Assembly: GCF_009796845.1 (NCBI RefSeq)
Contig: NZ_CP047025.1
Coordinates: forward strand, 3,596,001-3,660,000
Direction of reading: 5' to 3'
DNA length: 64,000 bases
Source: Cobetia sp. L2A1
GTDB taxonomy: Bacteria; Pseudomonadota; Gammaproteobacteria; Pseudomonadales; Halomonadaceae
Both the position numbers and the translations under genes were made by a program. The notes beneath the pieces were generated by a model. It saw only the letters and a list, made by a program, of their open reading frames with translations. It ran no database searches and had not been told where the DNA came from. This document shows, in pieces, positions 28,106 to 36,530 of this stretch; the first letter of the stretch is position 1, and the number at the start of each line of letters is the position of its first letter.

Positions 28106-28689
28106 TGGCTGATATCGTCACTGCCAGTACCTATTGCGAGAATGCCCCGAATCACCCGTTTCATGGGCCGTATCACGATCACGAGTACGGCTTTCCGGTC
28201 AGTGATGATCGCGTGCTGTTCGAGCGTTTCGTGCTGGAGATCAATCAGGCGGGACTTTCGTGGCTGACGGTACTCAAGAAGCGTGAGGCCTTTCGCGAGG
28301 CATTCGAGGAATACGACATCGCCCGCATCGCCACCTATGATGACGATGATCGCGCACGATTGCTGAGCAATGCCGGTATCATCCGCAACCGACTCAAGGT
28401 CAATGCCGTGATCCATAATGCTGGCGTGGTCATGCAGCTCAAGGAATCGCATGGCAGCTTCCTTGGCTGGCTGGATACCCATCATCCACAACCATTGCCG
28501 CAGTGGATAACACTCTTCAAGAAGACCTTCCGCTTTACCGGCCCGGAAATCGTCAACGAGCTGTTGATGAGCTGCGGCTACCTGCCCGGCTGTCATCGTG
28601 ATGACTGCCCGGTGCAGGCACACGTGCTGGCCGCCAAGCCACGCTGGGCCGAACCGGGAGCGATGGCAGTGATACAGGCTGGCATCTGA
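28105..28689 (+). CDS. tag: DNA-3-methyladenine glycosylase I
   Basis: A base-excision repair glycosylase that removes 3-methyladenine from alkylated DNA. The protein has 194 residues. The zinc-snap ligands of the family are present: an N-terminal Cys (C11), His in GPYHDHEYG, and the C-terminal His/Cys pair in GCHRDDC with the H-x3-C spacing of E. coli Tag. The core motifs are FERFVLEINQAGLSWLTVL and FTGPEIVNELLMSCG. The ATG overlaps the doxX stop by one base. With ada about 6 kb upstream, the window carries two separate alkylation-repair functions, without evidence of co-regulation. Confidence 0.93.
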   Translation: MADIVTASTYCENAPNHPFHGPYHDHEYGFPVSDDRVLFERFVLEINQAGLSWLTVLKKREAFREAFEEYDIARIATYDDDDRARLLSNAGIIRNRLKVNAVIHNAGVVMQLKESHGSFLGWLDTHHPQPLPQWITLFKKTFRFTGPEIVNELLMSCGYLPGCHRDDCPVQAHVLAAKPRWAEPGAMAVIQAGI

Positions 28690-28754
28690 TGCAATTCGAC
28701 GGCTCCCCCCGACACCTTCCCTCGACACTCCCCACTTCGCGCAGGTAGCCGAGC

Positions 28755-29876
28755 ATGGATTCCCTTACCCAGATCTGCCTTGGAGCAGCCGTCGGTGGTG
28801 CAGTGATGGCGCCCGCCATCCGACGCATGCCTACCGCACGCCGAGGCGCCGCAATACGCTACGCTCTGCTCGGCGGCGCAATACTCGGTACGGTTCCCGA
28901 TCTCGATGTATTGATCAACTACGGCGACGCCGTGGCCAACTACACCCATCATCGTGGTTTCAGCCACTCATTGATCGTGTTGAGCCTGCTGGGGCTCGTC
29001 CTCGGCTGGGGACTCTCGAAGCTGCCGCGGTTGTCATCGCTGGGTAGTGGTCGGCTTATCGCATACTGCGCCCTGTGTCTCGTCACGCATCCGCTGCTGG
29101 ATGCCTTCACGACCTATGGCACCCAATTGCTGTGGCCATGGCCCAGCCGACCAATCAGCCTCGCCAGCGTATTCATCATCGATCCGCTTTATACCCTACC
29201 GCTATTGATTACCGCTGTGTGGGCGGCAATTCGTGGCCGAGCGGGACACCTTCTGAGCGTAGGTCTGGTGCTGTCGAGTCTTTATCTGGGCTGGGGGCTG
29301 GCGGCCAAGAGTTGGATCGACATGCGCATGACACCGGTGTTGGCAAGTCAGGGGCTAAAAGACGCGCCACGACTCATTCAACCTACTCCTTTCAATAGCC
29401 TGCTGTGGCGAGTCACTGTCGCCACGCCGGAGGCCGATCACGAATGGCAGGTAGGCGTACTGGATTCAGATGAGCAACTGATGCATCTCGCGCGTCGTGA
29501 TTATCCCCGCCAGCCGGCGCTCGATGATGCATTGCGCACACTTGAGGATGGCCAGCGTCTGCGCTGGTTTGCCGCGCCGTATCTGCGTACTTCTCGCGAG
29601 ATGAACGCACACGGCGAAATGCTGCTCGCAGTGACAGATATACGCCTTGGCTCGCCGGATTATCATGTCTTCCGCTTTGCGCTGGCCCGCCAGACACACG
29701 CTGGTAAATGGCAGGCGCTCGATGCTAGTCAGCGTCTGCCAAGCCAGCGTGTCGATCGCGCAGCACTGCTCGCCTTGTGGCAGTCCATTCGTGATCCCGA
29801 AACACGCATGCAACACCGCAGTCGTGCGGCGTCCGTCACCGAAGACATCGAGAAACAGCCTGCAACCAGCGGCTGA
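28755..29876 (+). CDS. YdjM-type membrane-bound metal-dependent hydrolase
   Basis: An inner-membrane protein of 373 residues from the DUF457/YdjM family. Metal-ligand motifs are PDLDVL (about residue 50), THHRGFSHSLIV (about 65-76) and THPLLDAFTTYGTQLLWP (about 113-130), embedded among five or so hydrophobic helices. The C-terminal 150 residues are soluble and more variable. E. coli YdjM is LexA-controlled, but I find no LexA box here. The natural substrate is not known for the family. It ends before a 27-bp perfect hairpin. Confidence 0.85.
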   Translation: MDSLTQICLGAAVGGAVMAPAIRRMPTARRGAAIRYALLGGAILGTVPDLDVLINYGDAVANYTHHRGFSHSLIVLSLLGLVLGWGLSKLPRLSSLGSGRLIAYCALCLVTHPLLDAFTTYGTQLLWPWPSRPISLASVFIIDPLYTLPLLITAVWAAIRGRAGHLLSVGLVLSSLYLGWGLAAKSWIDMRMTPVLASQGLKDAPRLIQPTPFNSLLWRVTVATPEADHEWQVGVLDSDEQLMHLARRDYPRQPALDDALRTLEDGQRLRWFAAPYLRTSREMNAHGEMLLAVTDIRLGSPDYHVFRFALARQTHAGKWQALDASQRLPSQRVDRAALLALWQSIRDPETRMQHRSRAASVTEDIEKQPATSG

Positions 29877-29902
29877 GCCGACCAAGTCCGGCCGTCGCTG
29901 AC

Positions 29903-29960
29903 CGCTAGATAAGACAACGCCCACCATGGTCAGCCATGGTGGGCGTTGTCTTATCTAGCG
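29903..29960. terminator. Bidirectional terminator with a 27-bp perfect stem
   Basis: The arms at 29903-29929 and 29934-29960 pair perfectly around a TCAG loop. It lies between the convergent hydrolase gene and oadB. The stem is far longer than needed for termination, and there is no clear U-run. Confidence 0.65.
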
Positions 29961-29981
29961 TGATGAAGCTCTCGTTGGCTA

Positions 29982-31301
29982 TTAGCCTAGATACTTGATC
30001 ATCACGCCTGCCGCGACCGCCGATCCGATGACACCCGCCACGTTAGGACCCATGGCATGCATCAGCAGGAAGTTGTGCGGATTGTACTCAAGCCCGACCT
30101 TGTTGGAGACTCGCGCCGCCATCGGCACCGCCGAGACGCCTGCCGAGCCGATCAACGGATTGATCGGGGTCTTCGATATCTTGTTCATCAGCTTGGCCAT
30201 CAAGACGCCACAGGCGGTACCGATCCCGAAGGCGACGACGCCAAGCGCCAGGATCCCCAGTGTCTCGACCGCGAGGAACTTGTCAGCCTGCAGCTTGGAA
30301 CCGACCGACAGCCCAAGGAAAATGGTGGTGATGTTGATCAGGGCGTTCTGAGCGGTATCCGACAGACGCTCCACCACACCACATTCGCGCATCAGATTCC
30401 CGAAACAGAACATGCCCAATAGAGGCGCAGCATCTGGTAACAGCATCGCGACCAGAATCAGCAGCACCAACGGGAACAGGACTTTCTCGGTCTTCGATAC
30501 CGGACGCAGCTGGGTCATGACAAGGCTGCGCTCCTTGGGCGTGGTCAGCGCACGCATGATCGGCGGCTGAATCATCGGCACCAGCGCCATGTAGGAGTAT
30601 GACGCGACGGCAATCGCACCCAGCAACTCAGGCGCCAACAAGCTCGCTACATAGATGGATGTCGGCCCGTCGGCCCCGCCGATGATGCCAATGGCGGCCG
30701 ATTGTTGCAGGCTGAAGTCCATCACGCCCACCGAAGTCAGCGCGACAGCCCCCAGCAGCGTCGCAAAGATACCGAACTGCGCTGCCGCACCAAGGAACAG
30801 TGTCTTGGGGTTAGCGAGCAGCGGGCCGAAGTCCGTCATCGCGCCCACTCCCATGAAGATCACCAGTGGCGCGATACCGGAAGCGATCGAGACATTATAG
30901 AAACTATAGAGCATGCCATTATTGAAGCCGGCATCCAGCGCCATGTTACTGGCCAGTTGCTTGAGCACCATCGGCACTTCGCCGTGCAAGGCCTGCTCAA
31001 CGACGTGGCGAGCCTCTTCCAGCGGCAGACTTGAGATATTGACGTTGAGCGCCTGAGCCATCGCACTGAGCAGCTCAGGCTTGCCCAGATGCGCCGCCTG
31101 CTCGGCAGCCGACAGGGCCAGTCCGGCCTCAGGAATATTGGCCAGGATGCCGCCGAAGCCAATCGGCACCAACAGCAAGGGTTCGAAGTTCTTGCGGATC
31201 GCCAGGAACAGCAGCAGCAGCCCGATGACGATCATCGCCAGCTGGCCGAAACTCATGTTATAGAGCCCCGATCCATGCCAGAGGTTGAGTATCTTGTCCA
31301 T
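29982..31301 (-). CDS. oadB: Oxaloacetate decarboxylase beta subunit (Na+ pump)
   Basis: The integral membrane subunit that decarboxylates carboxybiotin and pumps Na+ out of the cell. The protein has 439 residues with many hydrophobic helices. Family hallmarks are the [13 protein letters not shown] start, [15 protein letters not shown] containing the Na+-site Asp, and the C-terminal [22 protein letters not shown]. The start ATG has AAGGCGA upstream and lies 70 bp after oadA. Third gene of the oadGAB operon. Confidence 0.95.
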   Translation of the reverse strand: MDKILNLWHGSGLYNMSFGQLAMIVIGLLLLFLAIRKNFEPLLLVPIGFGGILANIPEAGLALSAAEQAAHLGKPELLSAMAQALNVNISSLPLEEARHVVEQALHGEVPMVLKQLASNMALDAGFNNGMLYSFYNVSIASGIAPLVIFMGVGAMTDFGPLLANPKTLFLGAAAQFGIFATLLGAVALTSVGVMDFSLQQSAAIGIIGGADGPTSIYVASLLAPELLGAIAVASYSYMALVPMIQPPIMRALTTPKERSLVMTQLRPVSKTEKVLFPLVLLILVAMLLPDAAPLLGMFCFGNLMRECGVVERLSDTAQNALINITTIFLGLSVGSKLQADKFLAVETLGILALGVVAFGIGTACGVLMAKLMNKISKTPINPLIGSAGVSAVPMAARVSNKVGLEYNPHNFLLMHAMGPNVAGVIGSAVAAGVMIKYLG

Positions 31302-31371
31302 GTCGTGTCGCCTTGAAGAGGAACCTCATGATCCGGCCTGCTACGTGTCACTGCCGACCGGACGCACCAAC

Positions 31372-33189
31372 TTACAGGGTGATCAGGACGTCGCCGACAC
31401 TGACACTGTCGCCTTCCTTGACCTGTACCGCAGAGACGGTACCGGCCTGATGGGCGCGGATTTCGGTTTCCATCTTCATGGCTTCGAGAATGATGATCAC
31501 ATCCCCTTCGGCCACACTGTCCCCGACCTTGACGTTGACCTTGAAGATATTGCCCGCCAGCGGTGCATTGATCGGTTCACCTGAAGATGCCTGTGCGACG
31601 GGGGCGGCTGGCACAGCTGCTGATGCACTGGCCTGCACCTGGGTGATGTCCCCGCCCTCAGCGACCTCGACCACATACTGCTTGCCGTTGACGCTGAGCG
31701 TGTAGGTCTGCGGGCCACTGAGTGGTGCGACGGCAGCACTGGTGGCAGCAGGTGCACTGACAGCCTTGCCAGCAGCGGCTTTCTCATCCACGGCCTGCGG
31801 CGCCGGCTCGAAGGCGTCCGGGTTACCGCGATTACGCAGGAACTTGAGGCCGATCTGGGGGAACAGCGCATACGTCAGCACGTCATCAGTCTCGCGCTCG
31901 CCGCTCTCCAGAGAAATGCCCTCTTCGCGGGCCTTGTCCTTGAGCTCAGCTCGCAGGCGATCCATCTCAGACGCCAGATTGTCGGCGGGGCGACAGGTGA
32001 TCGGTTCGCCGCCTTCCAGCACGCGTGCCTGCAGTTCATTATCAAAGGGCGCCGGGGCAGCGCCATATTCACCCTTGAGCAGTGCCTGCACTTCCTTGGA
32101 GATCGACTTGTAACGCTCGCCCATCATCACGTTCATCACCGACTGGGTACCGACGATCTGTGAAGTTGGCGTGACCAGTGGGATATAGCCCAGATCCTTG
32201 CGCACACGCGGAATCTCGGCGAGCACGGCGTCCAGCTTGTCACCGGCGCCCTGCTCCTTGAGCTGGCTTTCCATGTTGGTGAGCATGCCACCGGGCACCT
32301 GCGCGACCAGAATGCGCGAGTCGATCCCACGCAAGCTGCCTTCGAAGGCGGCGTACTTCTTGCGCACCTCACGGAAGTAAGCCGCGATATCCTCAAGCTT
32401 TTCGAGATCCAGACCGGTATCACGCTCGGTTCCCGCCAGCATCGCCACCACCGACTCTGTCGGGCTGTGGCCGTAGGTCATCGACATGGAAGAGATGGAG
32501 GTATCGACGTTGTCGATGCCAGCTTCAATGGCCTTGAGCGCGGTTGCGGTGGAAAGCCCCGTGGTGGCATGACACTGCATGTGAATCGGGATCGATAGGC
32601 TCGCCTTGAGGCGAGATACCAGCTCAAAGGCAGTATAGGGCGTCAGTAGACCAGCCATGTCCTTGATCGCCAGCGACTGGGCGCCCATGGCCTCGATCTT
32701 CTGTGCCAGCTCGACCCACATTTCGAGTGTATGCACGGGACTTACGGTATAAGAGATAGTGCCTTGAGCATGCTTGCCTTGATCCAGCACCGCCTTCAGC
32801 GGACGCTCCAGATTACGCGGATCATTCATGGCATCGAAGACACGGAATACATCAACGCCGCTGGTCGCTGCACGCGCAACAAAGGCATCCACCACATCAT
32901 CGGCATAGTGACGATAGCCGAGCAGGTTCTGTGCCCGTAGCAACATCTGTTGCTGAGTCTTCGGCATTGCCTCCTTCAGCGCGCGAATACGCGCCCAGGG
33001 ATCTTCTCCCAGATAGCGGATGCAGGCGTCAAAGGTGGCGCCCCCCCAGCTCTCCAGAGACCAGAAGCCGATGTCATCCAGTTTGGCGGCAATCGGCAGC
33101 ATGTCATCGAGACGCATGCGCGTGGCCAACAATGACTGATGCGCGTCGCGCAGTACCACATCCGTGATGCCCAGCGGTTGCTTTTCCAT
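31372..33189 (-). CDS. oadA: Oxaloacetate decarboxylase alpha subunit
   Basis: A biotin-dependent carboxyltransferase: moves CO2 from oxaloacetate to its own biotin, yielding pyruvate. The protein has 605 residues. The N-terminal TIM barrel (about 1-290) shows [12 protein letters not shown] and the metal-binding MQCHATTG. A conserved carboxylase region follows, then an Ala/Pro-rich linker (about 480-530). The C-terminal biotinyl domain has the acceptor EAMKMET, with the lysine near residue 571. The start ATG follows AAGGGAT. Pyruvate carboxylase subunit B is related, but the flanking oadG and oadB genes identify the decarboxylase. Confidence 0.95.
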   Translation of the reverse strand: MEKQPLGITDVVLRDAHQSLLATRMRLDDMLPIAAKLDDIGFWSLESWGGATFDACIRYLGEDPWARIRALKEAMPKTQQQMLLRAQNLLGYRHYADDVVDAFVARAATSGVDVFRVFDAMNDPRNLERPLKAVLDQGKHAQGTISYTVSPVHTLEMWVELAQKIEAMGAQSLAIKDMAGLLTPYTAFELVSRLKASLSIPIHMQCHATTGLSTATALKAIEAGIDNVDTSISSMSMTYGHSPTESVVAMLAGTERDTGLDLEKLEDIAAYFREVRKKYAAFEGSLRGIDSRILVAQVPGGMLTNMESQLKEQGAGDKLDAVLAEIPRVRKDLGYIPLVTPTSQIVGTQSVMNVMMGERYKSISKEVQALLKGEYGAAPAPFDNELQARVLEGGEPITCRPADNLASEMDRLRAELKDKAREEGISLESGERETDDVLTYALFPQIGLKFLRNRGNPDAFEPAPQAVDEKAAAGKAVSAPAATSAAVAPLSGPQTYTLSVNGKQYVVEVAEGGDITQVQASASAAVPAAPVAQASSGEPINAPLAGNIFKVNVKVGDSVAEGDVIIILEAMKMETEIRAHQAGTVSAVQVKEGDSVSVGDVLITL

Positions 33190-33353
33190 GAGTGATCCCT
33201 TGTTCTTTTAATGTAAATATCAAATTCTGCCGTCGCGGCATGACAGCAATCACCGACATAACACGCAATAGGATGGGCAAGGGACAATGCCTGCCCCGCT
33301 GATCAGCCCATGATAGAATCGCCAGGCTCGTCAGCTGGAATCCGAGTAGATCA

Positions 33354-33617
33354 TTAATGTCTGTTGTGGTCCTGACGGAAGCGATGGATCGCGGCAGTCA
33401 TGACTGCCGTCAGCTCGCCATCGTCCGCAGTCGCCGGCACACCAGAAGCATTGGCGGCACGACGCGGCGCAATGGCGGGTGGCTCAGGTGCAAAGCGGTC
33501 CACCAACTTGGCCATCGCCATCATCGCGACTACCAGCAGACTCAGAAACACGAACACGAACCCCATCCCGAACACCATCAGGTTCAAGCCTTCACCGAGC
33601 AGATCATTCTCTTGCAT
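33354..33617 (-). CDS. oadG: Oxaloacetate decarboxylase gamma subunit
   Basis: A small membrane anchor that assembles the alpha and beta subunits and binds zinc. The protein has 87 residues. One transmembrane helix (LMVFGMGFVFVFLSLLVVAM) lies near the N-terminus, followed by a Pro/Ala-rich spacer and a soluble tail ending in HRFRQDHNRH, whose histidines fit the Zn-binding C-terminus of OadG. The ATG has AGGA upstream. First gene of the minus-strand operon oadG-oadA-oadB; a 164-bp gap before oadA is larger than usual. Confidence 0.9.
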   Translation of the reverse strand: MQENDLLGEGLNLMVFGMGFVFVFLSLLVVAMMAMAKLVDRFAPEPPAIAPRRAANASGVPATADDGELTAVMTAAIHRFRQDHNRH

Positions 33618-33821
33618 GCCAGTGTCCTCGATTCTGTCTTATTGTCGAGCTGCCTTGTGAACAAGCGGCCTTGCCGTACGTTTCTAACAGGCCGTACGTA
33701 CCATCAGCAGATGATACAAGACGGACACAGCTATCCGCCGGCAGTCCCTGTCGGTGCGCTCATGCAAAAGCATCAAACGCTTGTTGGTCGCTCTAAAGTG
33801 CCTGATTCCACGGCAATTGCA

Positions 33822-34916
33822 ATGACACCATCGTTGACCTCACAAGCCCTGGCGCGGGCCGGCCGCATCGGCATCGCGCCGATGGAAGGCGTAATTGATG
33901 ACATCACGCGCGAATGCCTCACCGGCCTTGGTGGCTATGATTGGTGCGTCACGGAGTTTGTGCGCGTGACCCACGTCAAGCTGCCGCCACGAGTCTTCAA
34001 GCGTATCTGCCCAGAGTTAAATGAGGCGTCGCCGACTTATACCGCTCGCACTCGGCACGACACGCCGGTTGCCTTGCAACTGCTGGGCGCTGATCCTGCT
34101 GCACTGGGCATCAATGCCAGCGTCGCGGCGCGCATGGGCGCGCCAAGTGTCGACATCAATTTCGGCTGTCCTGCCAAGACCGTCAATCGACACGATGGCG
34201 GCGCAGCATTACTGCGCTCACCAGATCGCGTCTTCCGCGCGGTAGAAGGTGTGCGTGATGCTCTCAAGGGCAGTGGTGTGCCGGTGACGGCCAAGATTCG
34301 CCTTGGCTTCAATGACCGCCGCCTTGCACTTGCCTGCGCTCAAGCGGCTCAGGCGGGCGGCGCCACTCAGCTGGTCGTGCATGGCCGCACCAAGCAGGAA
34401 GGCTATCGCCCCCCCGCGCACTGGGAATGGATAGGCAAGATACAGTCAGAACTCACCATCCCCGTGGTGGCCAACGGCGATATCTGGGACATGCACTGTT
34501 ACTGGCGTGCCCGCTCCCTCTCTGGTTGTCGCGATGTGATGCTGGGCCGCGCTGCATTGGCAGACCCCTTCCTTGCCGCACGGATCAAGCATTGGCAGGC
34601 CACTGGCGAACTGCTGCCGGAGACGGACTGGACACAGCGCGCCCAGGTACTGCTGGCACATGCCGAACGCTGCTCACATCTCCCGGATAAGGTCATGGTG
34701 CCGCTACTCAAGCAGTGGATGAACATGATGCGCCAGAGCAATAACGCTGAGGCCGAAATGCGCTTCCAGGCCATCAAGCGTCATAAAGGACGCGCAGAGT
34801 TCTTCTCAGGCCTTGTCGCCGGTACAGCGTTGACACTGCCACCTAGCCTGCTGACTTCCGTTACACACATGCCAGAACTGGCATCAGCACCACAACCTGA
34901 AACCACGCTTGCTTGA
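33822..34916 (+). CDS. dusC: tRNA-dihydrouridine(16) synthase
   Basis: An FMN enzyme reducing uridine 16 in the tRNA D-loop. The protein has 364 residues. The N-terminus IGIAPMEGVIDDITRECLTGLGGYDWCVTEFVRVT matches DusC specifically rather than DusA or DusB. Further motifs are PVALQLLGADP, the catalytic Cys in NFGCPAKTVNRHDGGAALL, and GRTKQEGYRPPAHW. The start ATG 33822 leaves 13 residues before the conserved core; the Shine-Dalgarno is poor, and the longer in-frame extension upstream looks non-coding. It faces the tRNA genes with terminators between. Confidence 0.93.
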   Translation: MTPSLTSQALARAGRIGIAPMEGVIDDITRECLTGLGGYDWCVTEFVRVTHVKLPPRVFKRICPELNEASPTYTARTRHDTPVALQLLGADPAALGINASVAARMGAPSVDINFGCPAKTVNRHDGGAALLRSPDRVFRAVEGVRDALKGSGVPVTAKIRLGFNDRRLALACAQAAQAGGATQLVVHGRTKQEGYRPPAHWEWIGKIQSELTIPVVANGDIWDMHCYWRARSLSGCRDVMLGRAALADPFLAARIKHWQATGELLPETDWTQRAQVLLAHAERCSHLPDKVMVPLLKQWMNMMRQSNNAEAEMRFQAIKRHKGRAEFFSGLVAGTALTLPPSLLTSVTHMPELASAPQPETTLA

Positions 34917-34967
34917 TGAGTGCGCCTCTCTGCTCTCTCCTCTGCATCACCTAACTGATGTAGCCAC

Positions 34968-34997
34968 AAAAAAGGCGCCCTTCGCGAAAAGGACGCC
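34968..34997 (-). terminator. Second minus-strand terminator before the tRNA cluster end
   Basis: Minus strand: GGCGTCC - TTTTCGCGAA - GGGCGCC followed by six T. It lies 160 bp beyond the tRNA terminator at 35157-35185, so it either backs that one up or ends a separate short transcript. Confidence 0.75.
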
Positions 34998-35156
34998 CAT
35001 GACAATTATCCGCCCACATGGAGGTGAGCGACATTACAGTCGAGCAAGCAGACAGCCATCATATATCGCACGAACCGCTAAAAAGACGCGACCTCCGTAG
35101 GCCGCTCTATCTAAGGGAAGGGTGTTCTGAGCAATATGTTTTTCTTTCAGACAAAG

Positions 35157-35185
35157 AAAAACCCGTCTCGATGAGACGGGTTTTT
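35157..35185. terminator. Terminator of the tRNA operon
   Basis: ACCCGTCTC - GAT - GAGACGGGT flanked by A5 and T5. It lies immediately after the last tRNA-Arg gene in the minus direction and can work in both directions. Confidence 0.85.
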
Positions 35186-35189
35186 CAAT

Positions 35190-35266
35190 TGGTGCGCCCT
35201 GGAGGATTCGAACCTCCGACCGCCTGATTCGTAGTCAGGTACTCTATCCAGCTGAGCTAAGGGCGC
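35190..35266 (-). tRNA. tRNA-Arg (ACG anticodon), copy 2
   Basis: A 77-nt cloverleaf with acceptor GCGCCCT, D-loop AGCTCAGCTGGATAGAG, anticodon stem CCTGA/TCAGG with loop CTACGAA (anticodon ACG, expected to be deaminated to ICG), T-arm GGTTCGAATCC and encoded CCA. It is identical to the copy at 35335-35411 and forms one transcript with it and tRNA-Ser. Confidence 0.97.
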
Positions 35267-35334
35267 ATAAACCTGTAAACTTGTGGCCTGAGTCTCTCAC
35301 GAGATTCAACAGGACTTTCTCTTGCATGGTGCAG

Positions 35335-35411
35335 TGGTGCGCCCTGGAGGATTCGAACCTCCGACCGCCTGATTCGTAGTCAGGTACTCTATCCAGCTGA
35401 GCTAAGGGCGC
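35335..35411 (-). tRNA. tRNA-Arg (ACG anticodon), copy 1
   Basis: Sequence identical over its 77 nt to the copy at 35190-35266, including the anticodon loop CTACGAA and encoded CCA. The 68-bp spacer between the two copies is unrelated sequence, consistent with a tandem duplication followed by drift. Confidence 0.97.
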
Positions 35412-35433
35412 ATCTTACTGCATTTGTACCTAA

Positions 35434-35526
35434 TGGTGGAGAGAGAGGGATTCGAACCCTCGATAGGGCTATAAACCCTATACTCCCTTAGCAGGGGAGC
35501 GCCTTCAGCCACTCGGCCACCTCTCC
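35434..35526 (-). tRNA. tRNA-Ser (GCT anticodon)
   Basis: A 93-nt type II tRNA. Acceptor GGAGAGG, anticodon stem CTCCC/GGGAG with loop CTGCTAA (anticodon GCT, reads AGC/AGU), and the long variable arm TATAGGG...CCCTATC are all present. The T-arm GAGGGTTCGAATCCCTC and an encoded CCA complete it. The discriminator base is A (CTCTCC-A-CCA), whereas the E. coli serine tRNAs I know have G. First gene of the cluster tRNA-Ser, Arg, Arg, downstream of csrA as in many gammaproteobacteria. Confidence 0.96.
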
Positions 35527-35544
35527 GCATCAGGTACGGCGCAT

Positions 35545-35573
35545 ATCTTACTCATTTGATTAGGCTTTGTCTA
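35545..35573 (-). promoter_or_regulatory. Sigma-70 promoter of the tRNA operon
   Basis: Minus strand: TAGACA (35573-35568), 17-bp spacer, TAAGAT (35550-35545). This places transcription start about 12-15 bp before the tRNA-Ser 5' end. Close to the TTGACA-N17-TATAAT consensus. Confidence 0.65.
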
Positions 35574-35880
35574 GCCTCTGCGTCTATTTTTTGGCTTCAA
35601 TGTTAGACATCTCAGACCAAATCAACAGCAGGCTCAGGGCTGCGCGCGCCTGGGCAATCTCCCCGCATGAACCAAACCAAGACGATGGCTTGCCTGTCGT
35701 CGTGTCTCGTTCGAGGGAGCGAGCATATTACCCGACCAAAAGACGTCTGTCTTCCCCTTCGTGAGAAAAAAGTTATCTTTTTCCCTTATGGAACACTGAC
35801 TTGAGGCTAGCTGCCATCAAGAATGGCATTCAGGGACTGTCACGACATCGTGCTCGGCGCTCAATGACCGCCAGGGGACA
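35574..35880. other. Spacer between tRNA promoter and csrA
   Basis: No gene recognised. The short open frames lack start signals. The only notable structure is the csrA-side hairpin immediately to the right. Confidence 0.5.
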
Positions 35881-35927
35881 AAACATGAACGCCAGCCATG
35901 GGGACAAAATGGCTGGCGTTCATGTTT
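35881..35927 (-). terminator. csrA terminator, 19-bp perfect stem
   Basis: AAACATGAACGCCAGCCAT (35881-35899) pairs perfectly with 35909-35927 around a 9-nt loop. In the minus direction the stem ends GTTTTG. The decamer GGGGACAAAA occurs both in the loop and just beyond the stem, a direct repeat. Confidence 0.7.
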
Positions 35928-35969
35928 GCACTGCGTGTGACTTGTACAGTTCTCAGGTGCATTACGCAT

Positions 35970-36161
35970 TCAGGCGATAGCGTCACCATTATCTTCTTTT
36001 TCGCGCTGAATACGCTGGTAGATCTCTTCGCGATGAACGGCAACTTCCTTGGGGGCGTTCACACCGATACGCACCTGATTACCTTTCACACCTAGAACGG
36101 TGACGGTGATGTCATCACCAATCATCAGCGTTTCACCCACTCTACGGGTCAGGATGAGCAT
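35970..36161 (-). CDS. csrA: Carbon storage regulator CsrA
   Basis: An RNA-binding dimer that blocks or stabilises mRNAs at GGA motifs near ribosome-binding sites, controlling central carbon flow, motility and biofilm formation. The protein has 63 residues. The canonical start [24 protein letters not shown] has the RNA-contacting residues L4 and R6. The core [22 protein letters not shown] has the critical R44. An ideal AAGGAG precedes the ATG and itself contains a GGA, allowing autoregulation. It lies between lysC and tRNA-Ser. Its antagonist RNA is probably the one encoded at 46960-47729. Confidence 0.97.
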   Translation of the reverse strand: MLILTRRVGETLMIGDDITVTVLGVKGNQVRIGVNAPKEVAVHREEIYQRIQREKEDNGDAIA

Positions 36162-36489
36162 GACTGATCTCCTTGTCAGTAATTCATACGGCTTGGACTA
36201 CAACGGGATATGGCGGCGAACGACGGGACATGCCGAGCGCCGTTAAGCATGAAGCGTGAGGTTCGGATTATGCGTGATGCACGCGCCGACGGCCAATGCC
36301 ACCCTCTTATCACAACCGATAAGCTCGTTGAATGAAAGCGCCCGATCCATCACTTATCCCCCGAGGAGAAAAGACTGACGAATCGGGCGGCATTCACTCG
36401 ATTAACTGATGCGCGAATAATGTTCTCGGGCTCAGTCAGCCATCATTTCAATTAAAAATTAATAACACATTGATAATAATGGTTTTTAT
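36162..36489. other. csrA upstream region
   Basis: About 330 bp without a gene. It holds a promoter candidate (minus strand TTGGCC at 36296-36291, 18-bp spacer, CATAAT at 36272-36267) and a small CTTATC/GATAAG hairpin at 36309-36326. An AT-rich stretch next to the lysC terminator may be an UP element or a second promoter. Confidence 0.4.
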
Positions 36490-36515
36490 AAAAAACCCTC
36501 GAACACCACACGAGG
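36490..36515 (-). terminator. lysC terminator
   Basis: Minus strand: CCTCG...CGAGG stem followed by G and six T, 16 bp after the lysC stop codon. Confidence 0.7.
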
Positions 36516-36530
36516 TGTCAGACGACAAGA

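Noticed and set aside
35190..35526. tRNA cluster as an integration site for a genomic island
   Set aside because: No integrase, direct att-like repeat or foreign-looking gene nearby; the duplicated tRNA-Arg genes are complete and part of one operon.
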